Below, piece by piece: positions 29,518 to 38,539 of a DNA stretch of 64,000 bases. A program made the translations under genes and the position numbers. Below the pieces are notes generated by a model. It did not search any database, was not told the DNA's origin, and worked only from the letters and a program-made list of their open reading frames with translations. The number at the start of each line of letters is the position of its first letter. Position 1 is the first letter of the stretch. The stretch is taken from NCBI GenBank assembly GCA_037355855.1, contig CM074758.1, positions 4,747,001 to 4,811,000 of the forward strand, read 5' to 3'. Origin of the DNA: Pseudo-nitzschia pungens (taxonomy: Eukaryota; Bacillariophyta; Bacillariophyceae; Bacillariales; Bacillariaceae).

Positions 29518-32500
29518 TTACTTCTTCAACTCAATGCTATCCCTGCAGTAATAGGGGTGCACTCTCCTGATGTTAACCCGGTCGGTTACAAAGGGAGCAG
29601 TTTCAATAGTTACAGTTCCATTATCATGGGCCTTGAGTACCTTGTAAGGTCCTTGCCGTGGGAAGGATAGTTTCGGGATAATGCCCTTCCTTTCCAGGGT
29701 GACATAGTCTCCTTCTCTATAGACATGGGGGATCCTCTTCTGGTTCTCCCTGATGTTGCTCTTGTGGATGCTTTTCTGCTTCCTTGCTTGGATTGCTTCC
29801 CAATCCACTGGGAAGTTCACCGGCATGAACATGTCTCTGCCAAACACCAACTGTGCCGGGGAGTACCCCAGGGTGGTATGGATGGCGCTTCTGATAGCAT
29901 ATGCTGCCTTGGTGGTGAATTCCTCAAAAGGGTCCTTCTCGTGGAGGTCCCTATTTTCCAGGTTGAAGGACAGCAAACAGTCCTTTAATACCTGGTGGAT
30001 CCTTTCCAACACTGAATTGGATTGTGGATTCCAAGCCCCACTGGGCTTCCTTTTCATCCCCATGTTCTCACAGAGCTCTTGGAACTCTGCTTTGAACTCA
30101 CTCCCACCATCAAAGCCAATTTCCTTTGGGCGCGGATATCTTGCCAGCCATGTACTGTCCAACAATCGTTGGGTTTCAGCTGCAGTTGGGGAGTCCTTCA
30201 GGTGAGCCAGTTCAAACCATCCGGTCACTGGATCCACCATGGTGAGGACATGGATATGGTAGTCTTTGCCATTTTTGTTGTGGACAGATGCGGGTCCCCA
30301 GAGGTCCACATTGACCCTCTGCCATTTGGTGACCTCAGCTGCCTTCTCCGGTAGTAGTCCATACTTTTTCCGGCCACTCTTCTTAAACATCTGGCATGTG
30401 TGGCAGTGTTTACAGAGGTCCTGGACGTCCTTCCGTAGGCCCTTCCAGGTGAAGACTGAGCGGATGCTCTGTTCCATTCTCTTTTCCCCCGGGTGCACCA
30501 ACATTGTGTGGTACCACTCCATCACTCTTTGTTTGAGCTTGTCGGGAATGAGGATCTTGCCTTCTTTGTGGATGAGACTGAAACCTTCCACATTTTTGGT
30601 GGTTAGGCCTTTGTCTTTTTCCAGATCATTCATGAGTTTTGTGTTCTTCTGCTGGTAGAACTGAATCATGTCCGGAGCAAGTGGGAATGCACTATTGCCC
30701 TGGAACTCTTCCGGTGCTTCTCCAAGTGGGAATAGGAGTTGCCGGAGGTGCGCTTCCTCATCCGCGTAGGTGAGGGGCTTATTTGGTGGTAGCCATTCCA
30801 CTGTGTCCGCTGGATCATCCGTAATGTCCAGTCGGGACAACGCGTCTGCTGCATCATTTTCTTTGCCAGCAACATGCTTGACTATTGGGTGGAACTCCTC
30901 CATAAGGAGTCTCCATCGGACCATTCTTTGGGTCGGCATCTGTTGGTACAGTAGGTTCAGGTGATCCGTGTGAATGGTTACATCCTGGCCTCGCAGGATT
31001 CCTTCAAATGCTTTTAAGCCTTCTACTATGCCCAGGAGTTCCTTTTCTCCCACGGTGTAGTTGAGTTGCGCTGAGTTCAGCTTCCGGGTGTAGAATCCAA
31101 GTGGTTTTCCATCTTGGCATACAGTTGCTCCCAGTTGCCGGTCACTGGCGTCTGAGTAGAGATGAAATGGTTTCGTAAAATCCGGGAATGCGAGTTTCGC
31201 TTCATCTGCGAGCATCCTCTTCGCCTCCATGAAAGCTTTCTGCTCTGCTGGTCCCCAGTACCAATTCGTTTTGCCCTTCTTGCCCGCAAGCTTGTTGAGG
31301 GGGGCCAGGATGTGGGAGCGGCGCTTCCACATGTCCCTGTAAAAATTGACCATCCCAAGGAACATCTTGAGTTGCTTGGTGTTCTTGGGGGGTTCCAGGC
31401 GCTTCATCGCCTCCAGTTTCTTTGGCTGGGGTTGAATGCCCGCTGTTGTTAGTAGGAAACCCAAATACTCCACTTCTTTTTGCATGAAGAAGGATTTTCT
31501 AAGGTTGGCTCGAAAGCCAGCGTCATCCAGTCTCTGTAGGACGGTATCGATTTTGTCGAGGTGGTCCTGTTCAGACTCCCCCTCTCGTTGGATGATTAAG
31601 ATATCATCGATGTAGACCAGGACGTAGTCCAGGTCGCCCAGTAGGTTCATCATGACAGACTGGAAGATATCCGGTGCGCATGCAATCCCCATAGCCAATC
31701 TCTTGTAGGCATACTTGCCCCATGGCAAGATGGTAGAGCAGATTTTCTGGCTCTCCTTGCAGATGGGGATGGTGTAGTATCCTTGGGACAGGTCCAGTGC
31801 TGTAGCGGACTTGAATTTTTGTAGCCGTTGGATAGTTTCCCCTATTCGTGGTAGTGGGAATGGTTTCCGTTGGATTGCGGCGTTCATCTTCCGAAAGTCT
31901 GTAAGGACTCGTATGTCCCCTGTCTTTTTGGGTTGACAAAAGGTCGGTGATGCCCATGGTGAGTCATCATCATGGGGAAGTTTCTCCAGGACTCCAATAT
32001 CACAGAGCCTGTTGATTTCCTTCCGGAGTGCTTGTTCAAAGGCATGGGGTACAGAGTAGTACCTCTGCCGGACCGGTTTGACCCCCGGTTGGAGTTCAAT
32101 GGATACCGGTTCAATGTTTTTGAGTAACCCCAGACCTCCTCCAAAGAGTGTCGGGAATTTCTTTAGCGTTTGTTTTAAGGCCTCCTTGGACTTGTTTGTG
32201 ATCTCGAGGTCGTCGACCATAGTGTCGATATCAACCTTGGAGTAATCTGCGTCCAGGATTTTGGCTTGCCTTTCTTCTTCCTGTTGAAGGATTGGACTTT
32301 GGGTGTTGGCAAAGAATACTGCCTCACATTTGTCCAGGTCGGAGAGCTCCCCCATTCTCTTCATGGGAATGGAGTCACCCTGCCATGTGATGGATTGGGA
32401 ACTGTATTTGATATCCAGTCCCAATTGTGCCATCAGGTCGGATCCTATGATCATGTCGTAGGGCACCTCCTCGTGGTGATGGTACTCATCCACTTGGAAG

Positions 32501-32787
32501 GTCCACTTGATGGTCTTGGAATTTGAAAATTCTATCAACCTTAGTCCCACTGAGGCCGCAGACTTTGTTCGAAATTTGCCCCCATAGGTGTTATAGGTGA
32601 CAGATCGTTGGTCCCGGTTCGTAAGTTGACTTCGGTCGACGAAGTGTTTGAGGATTATGGACTTGGAGCATCCTGAGTCCAGAAGGCCCCGGAGCATCCT
32701 CCCCCTTCCCTTGTGGTCCAACGCCTCCACACAGACATCCGCAAATCGGTTGATTATGCGTGGTCCGGTGTGGATGGCGTCGGCCAT
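29518..32787 (-). CDS. Gypsy-1 pol polyprotein
   Basis: 1089 residues. Protease is near the N-terminus (MLRGLLDSGCSKSII, classic D-S-G). RT follows, with TDFRKMNAAIQRKPFPLP, TALDLSQGYYTIPI, MGIACAPDIFQSVMM and the catalytic LVYIDDILII. RNase H has HLYSDASDRQLGATV and FYTRKLNSAQLNYTVGEKEL. Integrase has the HHCC finger HPGEKRMEQ...CKHCHTCQMFK and core residues in NVDLWGP, GFDGGSEF and SVLERIHQ. It ends with a GPY/F module (RQGPYKVLKAHDNG). The order RT-RNase H-IN marks Ty3/gypsy. It starts with ATG directly after the gag TGA and in the same frame. Ends in TAA. Confidence 0.96.
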   Translation of the reverse strand: MADAIHTGPRIINRFADVCVEALDHKGRGRMLRGLLDSGCSKSIILKHFVDRSQLTNRDQRSVTYNTYGGKFRTKSAASVGLRLIEFSNSKTIKWTFQVDEYHHHEEVPYDMIIGSDLMAQLGLDIKYSSQSITWQGDSIPMKRMGELSDLDKCEAVFFANTQSPILQQEEERQAKILDADYSKVDIDTMVDDLEITNKSKEALKQTLKKFPTLFGGGLGLLKNIEPVSIELQPGVKPVRQRYYSVPHAFEQALRKEINRLCDIGVLEKLPHDDDSPWASPTFCQPKKTGDIRVLTDFRKMNAAIQRKPFPLPRIGETIQRLQKFKSATALDLSQGYYTIPICKESQKICSTILPWGKYAYKRLAMGIACAPDIFQSVMMNLLGDLDYVLVYIDDILIIQREGESEQDHLDKIDTVLQRLDDAGFRANLRKSFFMQKEVEYLGFLLTTAGIQPQPKKLEAMKRLEPPKNTKQLKMFLGMVNFYRDMWKRRSHILAPLNKLAGKKGKTNWYWGPAEQKAFMEAKRMLADEAKLAFPDFTKPFHLYSDASDRQLGATVCQDGKPLGFYTRKLNSAQLNYTVGEKELLGIVEGLKAFEGILRGQDVTIHTDHLNLLYQQMPTQRMVRWRLLMEEFHPIVKHVAGKENDAADALSRLDITDDPADTVEWLPPNKPLTYADEEAHLRQLLFPLGEAPEEFQGNSAFPLAPDMIQFYQQKNTKLMNDLEKDKGLTTKNVEGFSLIHKEGKILIPDKLKQRVMEWYHTMLVHPGEKRMEQSIRSVFTWKGLRKDVQDLCKHCHTCQMFKKSGRKKYGLLPEKAAEVTKWQRVNVDLWGPASVHNKNGKDYHIHVLTMVDPVTGWFELAHLKDSPTAAETQRLLDSTWLARYPRPKEIGFDGGSEFKAEFQELCENMGMKRKPSGAWNPQSNSVLERIHQVLKDCLLSFNLENRDLHEKDPFEEFTTKAAYAIRSAIHTTLGYSPAQLVFGRDMFMPVNFPVDWEAIQARKQKSIHKSNIRENQKRIPHVYREGDYVTLERKGIIPKLSFPRQGPYKVLKAHDNGTVTIETAPFVTDRVNIRRVHPYYCRDSIELKK

Positions 32788-34191
32788 TCAGTTATGGGAT
32801 CCTTTCTTTTTGAAGGTTTTCCTGTACTTCCTCCTGTACTCTTTGAGGTCTCTTTCGGAGATGTCAACCTCATCGTCAGAGACTTCGTGGTCAGCTTGGG
32901 CCGTGGCCAGCACATAGGAGTACTCATGGTTGGAGAGGTTCCTTCCCCAGTGGGGTTTGGAGTGTTGCTCGTTGTCTGAGTCTTCTTTTGCCACAAAATG
33001 CTCCTTGAGCAGATTGATGGTTTCCCGGTCAAATTTCCCCTTCTTGGGTGGTCCTCCGGTTAGTTTCCAGCATTTGCCGGCGTGGGTCTTGCCACAGATT
33101 TTGCAAAGTTGCTTATTGTTGTCCATTGGGCGCTTCTTTTTGTTGGGAGACTTGCTGTTTCCTCCCCCAGAAGTGGCCTTGGAGTTCTTCTTGGTGCCAC
33201 CGTTTTGTTTTTCCAGTTCGGTGATCCGTTTGCGAAGTTCTTCTTCGTTTCGGATGGTGGTTTCCAAGTTTTCGAGTTTGTCGATCGTGGTGTTGAAGGA
33301 ATGGGCAAAGACATCCCATCCAATGTGTTCCAGTTTGTCCCTCTGGGTGTGGGTCATGCTGGTGTCCAGGATTTCCTTCATCTCGTCGTGAGTGAAGCTG
33401 GAAGGTGCCATTCCTGTGGTGGCGCCACTTTCCCAGAGACATTCTGGTAGATAGCTTTGTAGTTCGGCCATTCGGTTGGCCCAGGCTCGGATGCCGTGTT
33501 TCATGTCGACTCGCATCCCCCGCATAAAGCGGCGGAGGAGGATGTACGAGCGTTTCCCGTTCATGTCATTGCCAAAGACTTTCAGCTTGAGGGCGTACAT
33601 GCATTCCTCAATGACATCCTTTTTGTACTCCTCTGATTGGTAGTACTGTGTGAGGGCGTCGGGTACCTTTTTCTTGGGGATTGGAGTGTCAAGGTCCTCG
33701 GACTCTGTTTCCTCCCCTGGTTTTGCCGTGGCAGTTGGTTTGGTTTTGTTGGTTTTCGGGGTGGGGTTCCCTTCGACCGGCTCCTTGGTCGTGCCAGCGG
33801 GAGCTTCTGTGGTTAGGTTGGTTGTTTCGACCTTTTGGATCCGTTTTTGGACCAGTTTGTTGTTGTGTGTCTTGTGACCTGGTTCGGCGTAGTAGGACCG
33901 GCCTAGGGTCATTTGGACAATAGAGAGTGCCTCGTTGGAGAGGACCCTCTGGAGGACGTCCAGTTTCTGGTCTCCTTGGAGTTTGTCATTGCCAGCAATT
34001 TTCTGGTCAAAGTCTCTTTTCCAGATGATAAACAGTTCCGGTCTTTCAGTGCCGGTGAGTACTTTTAGGTAGTCGCTGAACGCAACCCCTCCCTTTTCGG
34101 AGTCGATGCTCATTTTTACAGTGGTGGCATCTTCTGGCCAATCCTCGCGTGTAAAGTTGAAGGGTTTCTGTTTGGTTCCTTTGGACGCCAT
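32788..34191 (-). CDS. Gypsy-1 gag
   Basis: 467 residues from ATG 34191 (MASKGTKQKPFNFTREDWPED) to TGA 32790-32788. The capsid-like region includes FSDYLKVLTGTERPELFIIWKRDFDQKI and a Thr/Lys-rich linker. A zinc knuckle CKICGKTHAGKCW (CX2CX4HX4C pattern) marks nucleocapsid. The sequence at the end is AAC-TGA-ATG: gag's stop is followed at once by the pol ATG, in the same frame. Pol expression would need stop read-through or reinitiation, not frameshifting. Confidence 0.92.
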   Translation of the reverse strand: MASKGTKQKPFNFTREDWPEDATTVKMSIDSEKGGVAFSDYLKVLTGTERPELFIIWKRDFDQKIAGNDKLQGDQKLDVLQRVLSNEALSIVQMTLGRSYYAEPGHKTHNNKLVQKRIQKVETTNLTTEAPAGTTKEPVEGNPTPKTNKTKPTATAKPGEETESEDLDTPIPKKKVPDALTQYYQSEEYKKDVIEECMYALKLKVFGNDMNGKRSYILLRRFMRGMRVDMKHGIRAWANRMAELQSYLPECLWESGATTGMAPSSFTHDEMKEILDTSMTHTQRDKLEHIGWDVFAHSFNTTIDKLENLETTIRNEEELRKRITELEKQNGGTKKNSKATSGGGNSKSPNKKKRPMDNNKQLCKICGKTHAGKCWKLTGGPPKKGKFDRETINLLKEHFVAKEDSDNEQHSKPHWGRNLSNHEYSYVLATAQADHEVSDDEVDISERDLKEYRRKYRKTFKKKGSHN

Positions 34192-34923
34192 GGTTAATCA
34201 GTTTTATTTAATTAATTTAGTTACTTTATTCTGTTATCTGTTAATTTCAGTGTGGAAATGAGCAAAAGTGGTTGCTCCAGTTTTTGCTTTTAAATTTAGT
34301 TTCCACGCGATAACTCGTGTTGTAACTGATTTTGCTCTCATCCATCTTGGTGGTGGGAGTTGTTTCTCTCTTTAGCTCCCGGGAATCCTGTGGTTCTCCG
34401 GAGTTGTTTCTGTTTTTATTTCGTGGGATTCGATTCCCGTGGTTCTCCGGCGTTGCTTCCCTATTAAGCAATCACCGGGCCGGTCCCACTTCCTGTCTCC
34501 CGTGGGATTTAGTGGTGTTTAGGTATTTATTTTATACCTGTCCGGATATTTATATGTTCTGGTTTTGGTCGGCATACCCTTTTTGGTCTGTCCGTCCACT
34601 CAGTGTTGGTCCAATTAGTCCATTCACTGGATTATGTGTCTCTTTTTCGACACTCATTATTTTCGATTATTTCTTCTTTGTTGTCGACCATGGTCCTGTT
34701 TAGGTCCTTAGGTGTCTCTGTTGCTGCAGTTGCTCCCTATAATGGAGCTAACTGTTGCTGGGATTGGTATTCCTTAGTGCTGCAGACACCGGATGTCCTT
34801 TTCCCTGTTTGCTTCTATGTGCCTCCATTTTCTTTTGGCAGTTTCCGACGTCGGTTCCTTTTCGATCGATCGTTCGGTTGTTGCTGCTCATGGTCTTCAG
34901 CACTCAGCTTGATTTTAAAATCA
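34192..34923 (-). other. Gypsy-1 5' leader
   Basis: About 730 bp between the 5' LTR and gag. The part at about 34690-34923 is about 85-90% similar by eye to 57415-57649 in the non-coding element, so it probably holds cis signals (primer binding, packaging). Confidence 0.7.
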
Positions 34924-35117
34924 TGCCATACCCCGGGTCTACTAGTAGTGTTTACGATAGTAGTGATATGCAAATTGTGAGCTCTATCATTTAGTCTATT
35001 GCTATCGGATTGAGAGGCCGTCTCCTTATTGGCGATACGGACGCTCGCTAATCGTAATTCATCCTTATCCTTAATCCAGTCCCAGTTCCATCCGCGACTG
35101 TATTCCGGTGCACGGCA
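34924..35117 (-). repeat. Gypsy-1 5' LTR
   Basis: 194 bp, followed by the TSD GGGGA. Confidence 0.93.
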
Positions 35118-35122
35118 GGGGA

Positions 35123-37175
35123 TGTCGGGAATATCGAACAAGAAGAGCTCGACGGTCTCGAGGCCGACGCACAGGAGGCCATGGCCGAGAACCCTGCAAA
35201 CAACAACAACCACATTGCCCATGGTGGAGACGCCGCCATGGACATGAACGGTGACCAAGCGCCCCCGGAAGACGTACCATATCCTGTCAGCGATGACGAG
35301 CTGGAAAATTATGAGCAAGAGCGTCTGGAGACGGCAAGCGCTGGTACCGAGGATAGCGCCAATGGCGAGTCCGTTGAGCCGGCCGAGCGCAACGGCGCGC
35401 CTGAGTCCCGCGTCGAATTAGACAACAATGCTGATGGGTGGACCACCGGCGACAACAATGCTGATGGATCCCATAACACCGAGGGGCCCGACGACGCAAA
35501 CAGCGAGGCAGCCCACGACGAGACGAGCATTGGCAGCGAACACGACAGCAGCAACAACGATAGCGACGAGGCCCATAACAGCAACGAGGACCACAATACT
35601 GAACCAGCTCGCATGGTTCTACGCCCAAGAGTGGTCGTCCGGGGACACAACAAGTATGGAGCCGACGATGGATACAAGTCAGATGTCCACCATCGAGCAC
35701 TGGTGTCGGTCCACACCAACCCCTTTACCAGTGGACTGAAGCGAGCGGTGAGTAAAATAGAGAAGGAACATGAACAATTTGTGTTCATTTCCAACGCCAT
35801 TGCCTCGTACAACAACATCCACGCCTCCCTGGTCACCAAACAGTATGGGATCAAAGCGGGGCTCAAACTGTTTGGTACAGCGGGGGTGGAAGCCGTTCTC
35901 GCCGAGCTCCAACAACTACACGACAGAAAGGTGGTGCACCCTGTCGGGATAAAGGACATGACTCGCGAGGAAATTAAGCGAGCTCTCCCCTACTTGATGT
36001 TCCTCAAGCGCAAGCGCTGTGGGAAAATCAAAGCAAGGGGTTGCGCCGATGGGAGAACACAGAGAGATTTCATATCCAGGGAGGACACCTACTCTCCCAC
36101 TGTGTCCCTTCATGGGCTGATGCTGACCTGCCTCATCGACGCCATCGAGGGCAGGGATGTGGCAACAGCAGACATCCCCGGCGCCTTCCTACAAACTCCA
36201 ATGCCGGAAGGAGAAATAGTGCACATCAGATTTGATGGGCCCATAGCAGAATTATTAGCCAAGATTGACCCGAACACCTACAAGAAGTATGTACTAGAAG
36301 GAAAATTTGGGAAGCGTCTCTACGCACAGGCCGATAAAGCCATATACGGGACGCTTCGAGCTGCTCTTCTATTCTGGGAGAGGTTGTCGGGACAACTAAC
36401 CGAGTGGGGATTCGAAATAAATCCCTACGACAAGTGTACTGCAAACAAAATGATAGATGGAGCGCAGTGCACCATTGTATGGCATGTCGATGACTTGAAG
36501 ATCTCACATGCAGACCCAGCAGTGGTGACCGGTGTGCTTGAGGATTTGAACAGGGTGTTTGGCATCGAATCTCCCCTGACAGTTACCAGGGGGAAGATCC
36601 ATGACTATGTTGGGATGACAATCGACTACAGTGAAGCTGGCAAGGTGAAATTCAGTATGTTCGACTATTTGGAAGGAATCATTGGGGAACTACCAGAAGA
36701 CCTCCAAGAGACCCGAATCATTCCAACCCCAGCGTCAGACCACCTATTTAAGGTGAATCCAGAAGGAACAAAGCTGTCAGCGAGGGGTGCTGAGACGTTC
36801 CACAAGCATGTGGCACAGCTACTGTTCGCGAGCAAGAGGGCACGACCGGACATCCAAACGGCGATAGCGTTCCTCTGTACACGAGTCGCAAGTCCAGACG
36901 CGGACGACTGGAAGAAGCTCAAGCGAGTGCTTGCATATGTGCGCGATACAGTGTTCTTGCCACTTGTTTTGGGATGGGACAGTACAGGGGATGCACACTG
37001 GTATGTGGACACATCTTTTGCAGTGCATTCGGAGGACATGAAGAGCCACACCGGAGGGGTTCTGACGTTTGGACAAGGAGCAGTGCTAGCAATTTCAACC
37101 AAGCAGAAGCTGAACACCAAAAGCTCCACTGAAGCAGAATTGGTGGGTGTTGATGACACCCTGCCATACAACTAA
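35123..37175 (+). CDS. Copia-2 reverse transcriptase and RNase H, first part
   Basis: This is the continuation of the Copia-2 polyprotein after the Gypsy-1 insertion (VGNIEQEEL..., internal ATG at 35181). An Asn/Glu/Asp-rich linker comes first. The RT has VATADIPGAFLQTPMP, KAIYGTLRAALLFWE and the catalytic IVWHVDDLKIS, close to Copia-1. RNase H starts with HWYVDTSFAVHSEDMKSHTG and AISTKQKLNTKSSTEAE. TAA at 37173-37175 interrupts RNase H; the same frame resumes at once and runs to 37562. Confidence 0.92.
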
Positions 37176-37190
37176 TGGTGTTATTATTTC

Positions 37191-37562
37191 TTGGAGTGGC
37201 AAGGATATGCCAGTCGGGTGGATAGATGTGGATCCACAGACAGGACAAGTGCACTTGGAAAGAATAACATCCTACATCAGGACAACACTAGTGCAATGAA
37301 ACTGGAGATGAATGGGAAGGCATCAAGCACCAAGAGAACGAAACACATCAACATCCGTTACTTTCTTATTACTGACCGGGTGAAGAGTGGGGAGGTGTCA
37401 ATCCAATACTGTCCAACTGGGGACATGATTGCTGACTACTTCACCAAGAAACCATTGCAAGGGTCACAGTTCCGGAGGTTTCGAAACCTCATCATGGGTG
37501 TTAGTGAGCCCGAATATATCCAATATCGTGAGCAATACACCGCCCAGAAAACTGGTAATTAG
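37191..37562 (+). CDS. Copia-2 RNase H, C-terminal part
   Basis: Same frame as 35181-37175. Contains FLEWQGYASRVDR, KNNILHQDNTSAMKLEMNGK, KHINIRYFLITDRV and DYFTKKPLQGSQFRRFRN, matching the C-terminus of Copia-1. Ends in TAG 44 bp before the 3' LTR. The alternative reading of 37176-37260 in another frame was considered, but the in-frame reading aligns better downstream. Confidence 0.85.
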   Translation: MEWQGYASRVDRCGSTDRTSALGKNNILHQDNTSAMKLEMNGKASSTKRTKHINIRYFLITDRVKSGEVSIQYCPTGDMIADYFTKKPLQGSQFRRFRNLIMGVSEPEYIQYREQYTAQKTGN

Positions 37563-37606
37563 AATTGCTCTTAAGTGGTTTAAACACACCAAGAACAACA
37601 GGAGTG

Positions 37607-37900
37607 TGTTGGGCTATTACTCGAGAGCGGGCGAACCAGAAATGTTTAGCGCATGGTGGGGTACATACCCATTTTATGTATGTGTTATGAGCACACAACG
37701 GGAGTCGGGTGACGTGTCCAGCAAGGCGGCATGCTGACCACTCAATCATAACAAGGGGTATGACCGAAGTCCACATCAAGAATGTGGGCGGGGTGATCAG
37801 GCATAATGCCACTTACCTCATAATTTATTTACTTGTATCTAACCAATAGGATAATCAACATTCTTTAAGGTTTCATAGTCATTTGCTACTGATTTCAACA
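37607..37900 (+). repeat. Copia-2 3' LTR
   Basis: 294 bp, TGTTGGGC...TTCAACA. Followed by TSD GTTTG. Confidence 0.92.
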
Positions 37901-37905
37901 GTTTG

Positions 37906-38121
37906 TTTCTTGTGTGTCCTAACTCTGAACTCGTGCATGCCCTTGGTTCTTTTATCAAAACACTACTTCGTACGAAATATGAAGTCCCTATTAACTCGTA
38001 CTAATTATACGCTGATACAGTAATCAATAAGTGTACTTATTAATTGTAGGAGTATCAATAAGTTAACTTATTAGTTACTGCTTTTATAAAGCGCGCACGC
38101 GCATGTATCTGACACAGGAGC
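37906..38121. other. Short spacer between Copia-2 and Gypsy-2
   Basis: 37906-37930 (TTCTTGTGTGTCC) continues the diverged Gypsy-2-family LTR that Copia-2 split at 22665. The rest is AT-rich with no gene. CATGTATCTGACACA precedes the Gypsy-2 TSD and recurs just after it at about 43867. Confidence 0.5.
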
Positions 38122-38473
38122 TGTCGTATCTCTGGAAACCAGAAGAAAACGACCGAAGATAGAAGATAGAAATAGATGTGTTGATAATTTCTGAATTAAA
38201 GAATTATGAATGAAATTAGATAAAAGATAAAATAGAATGTTTCTCGCACAACGTCGTGTTGTTTTATCTTTGATTGAAACAAACAGACATAGAGAAGCTC
38301 GTAATGGTCTTGAAGAACATAAAGAACAGTTCTTCAAAGAACCTAAAAGGTCATAGAGAACCTGAGTCGGGGACATCAGTCATAGAGAACCTTGAAGTTG
38401 ATAGAAACAGTGTTTGTTTCTTAATTCATAAATAGATTGTTTCTTGTGTGTCGTAGTCTTGAGACATACGACA
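38122..38473 (-). repeat. Gypsy-2 3' LTR
   Basis: 352 bp, identical by eye to 43511-43862. Confidence 0.95.
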
Positions 38474-38539
38474 TTATCTTTCTTCTCGAGATAGATCTGG
38501 TTGAGGTTGGAAAAGATCTTGTTGAACTTGGAAAGAATC

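Larger units (their letters stand above)
29300..35117 (-). mobile_element. Gypsy-1: LTR retrotransposon inside Copia-2
   Basis: 5818 bp. LTRs of 194 bp at 29300-29493 and 34924-35117 (TGCCATACC...GTGCACGGCA in plus-strand sense) differ by one base (CAGTTAG against CATTTAG). TSD GGGGA lies at 29295-29299 and 35118-35122. Gag and pol lie on the minus strand and look intact. It is probably young and potentially autonomous. A non-coding relative sits at 55545-57855. Confidence 0.94.
22666..37900 (+). mobile_element. Copia-2: CoDi-like LTR retrotransposon, doubly invaded
   Basis: Plus-strand copia element. The TSD GTTTG lies at 22661-22665 and 37901-37905. The 3' LTR is 37607-37900 (294 bp). The 5' LTR is split into 22666-22808 and 25854-26000 by a gag-only element. 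A Gypsy element (29300-35117) splits pol; removing it with one GGGGA gives the continuous reading TYGDVGNIEQEEL. The two LTRs differ by about four substitutions and a 4-bp indel, so it is older than Copia-1. In-frame stops at 27870-27872 (TGA) and 37173-37175 (TAA) suggest a dead copy. It was inserted in a diverged Gypsy-2-family LTR. Confidence 0.93.

Noticed and set aside
2378..37562. TGA reassigned to an amino acid in this organism
   Set aside because: TGA terminates the Gypsy-2 polyprotein and gag-only element 2 at sensible places, and the clear host genes show no internal TGA. Decay or local read-through is simpler.
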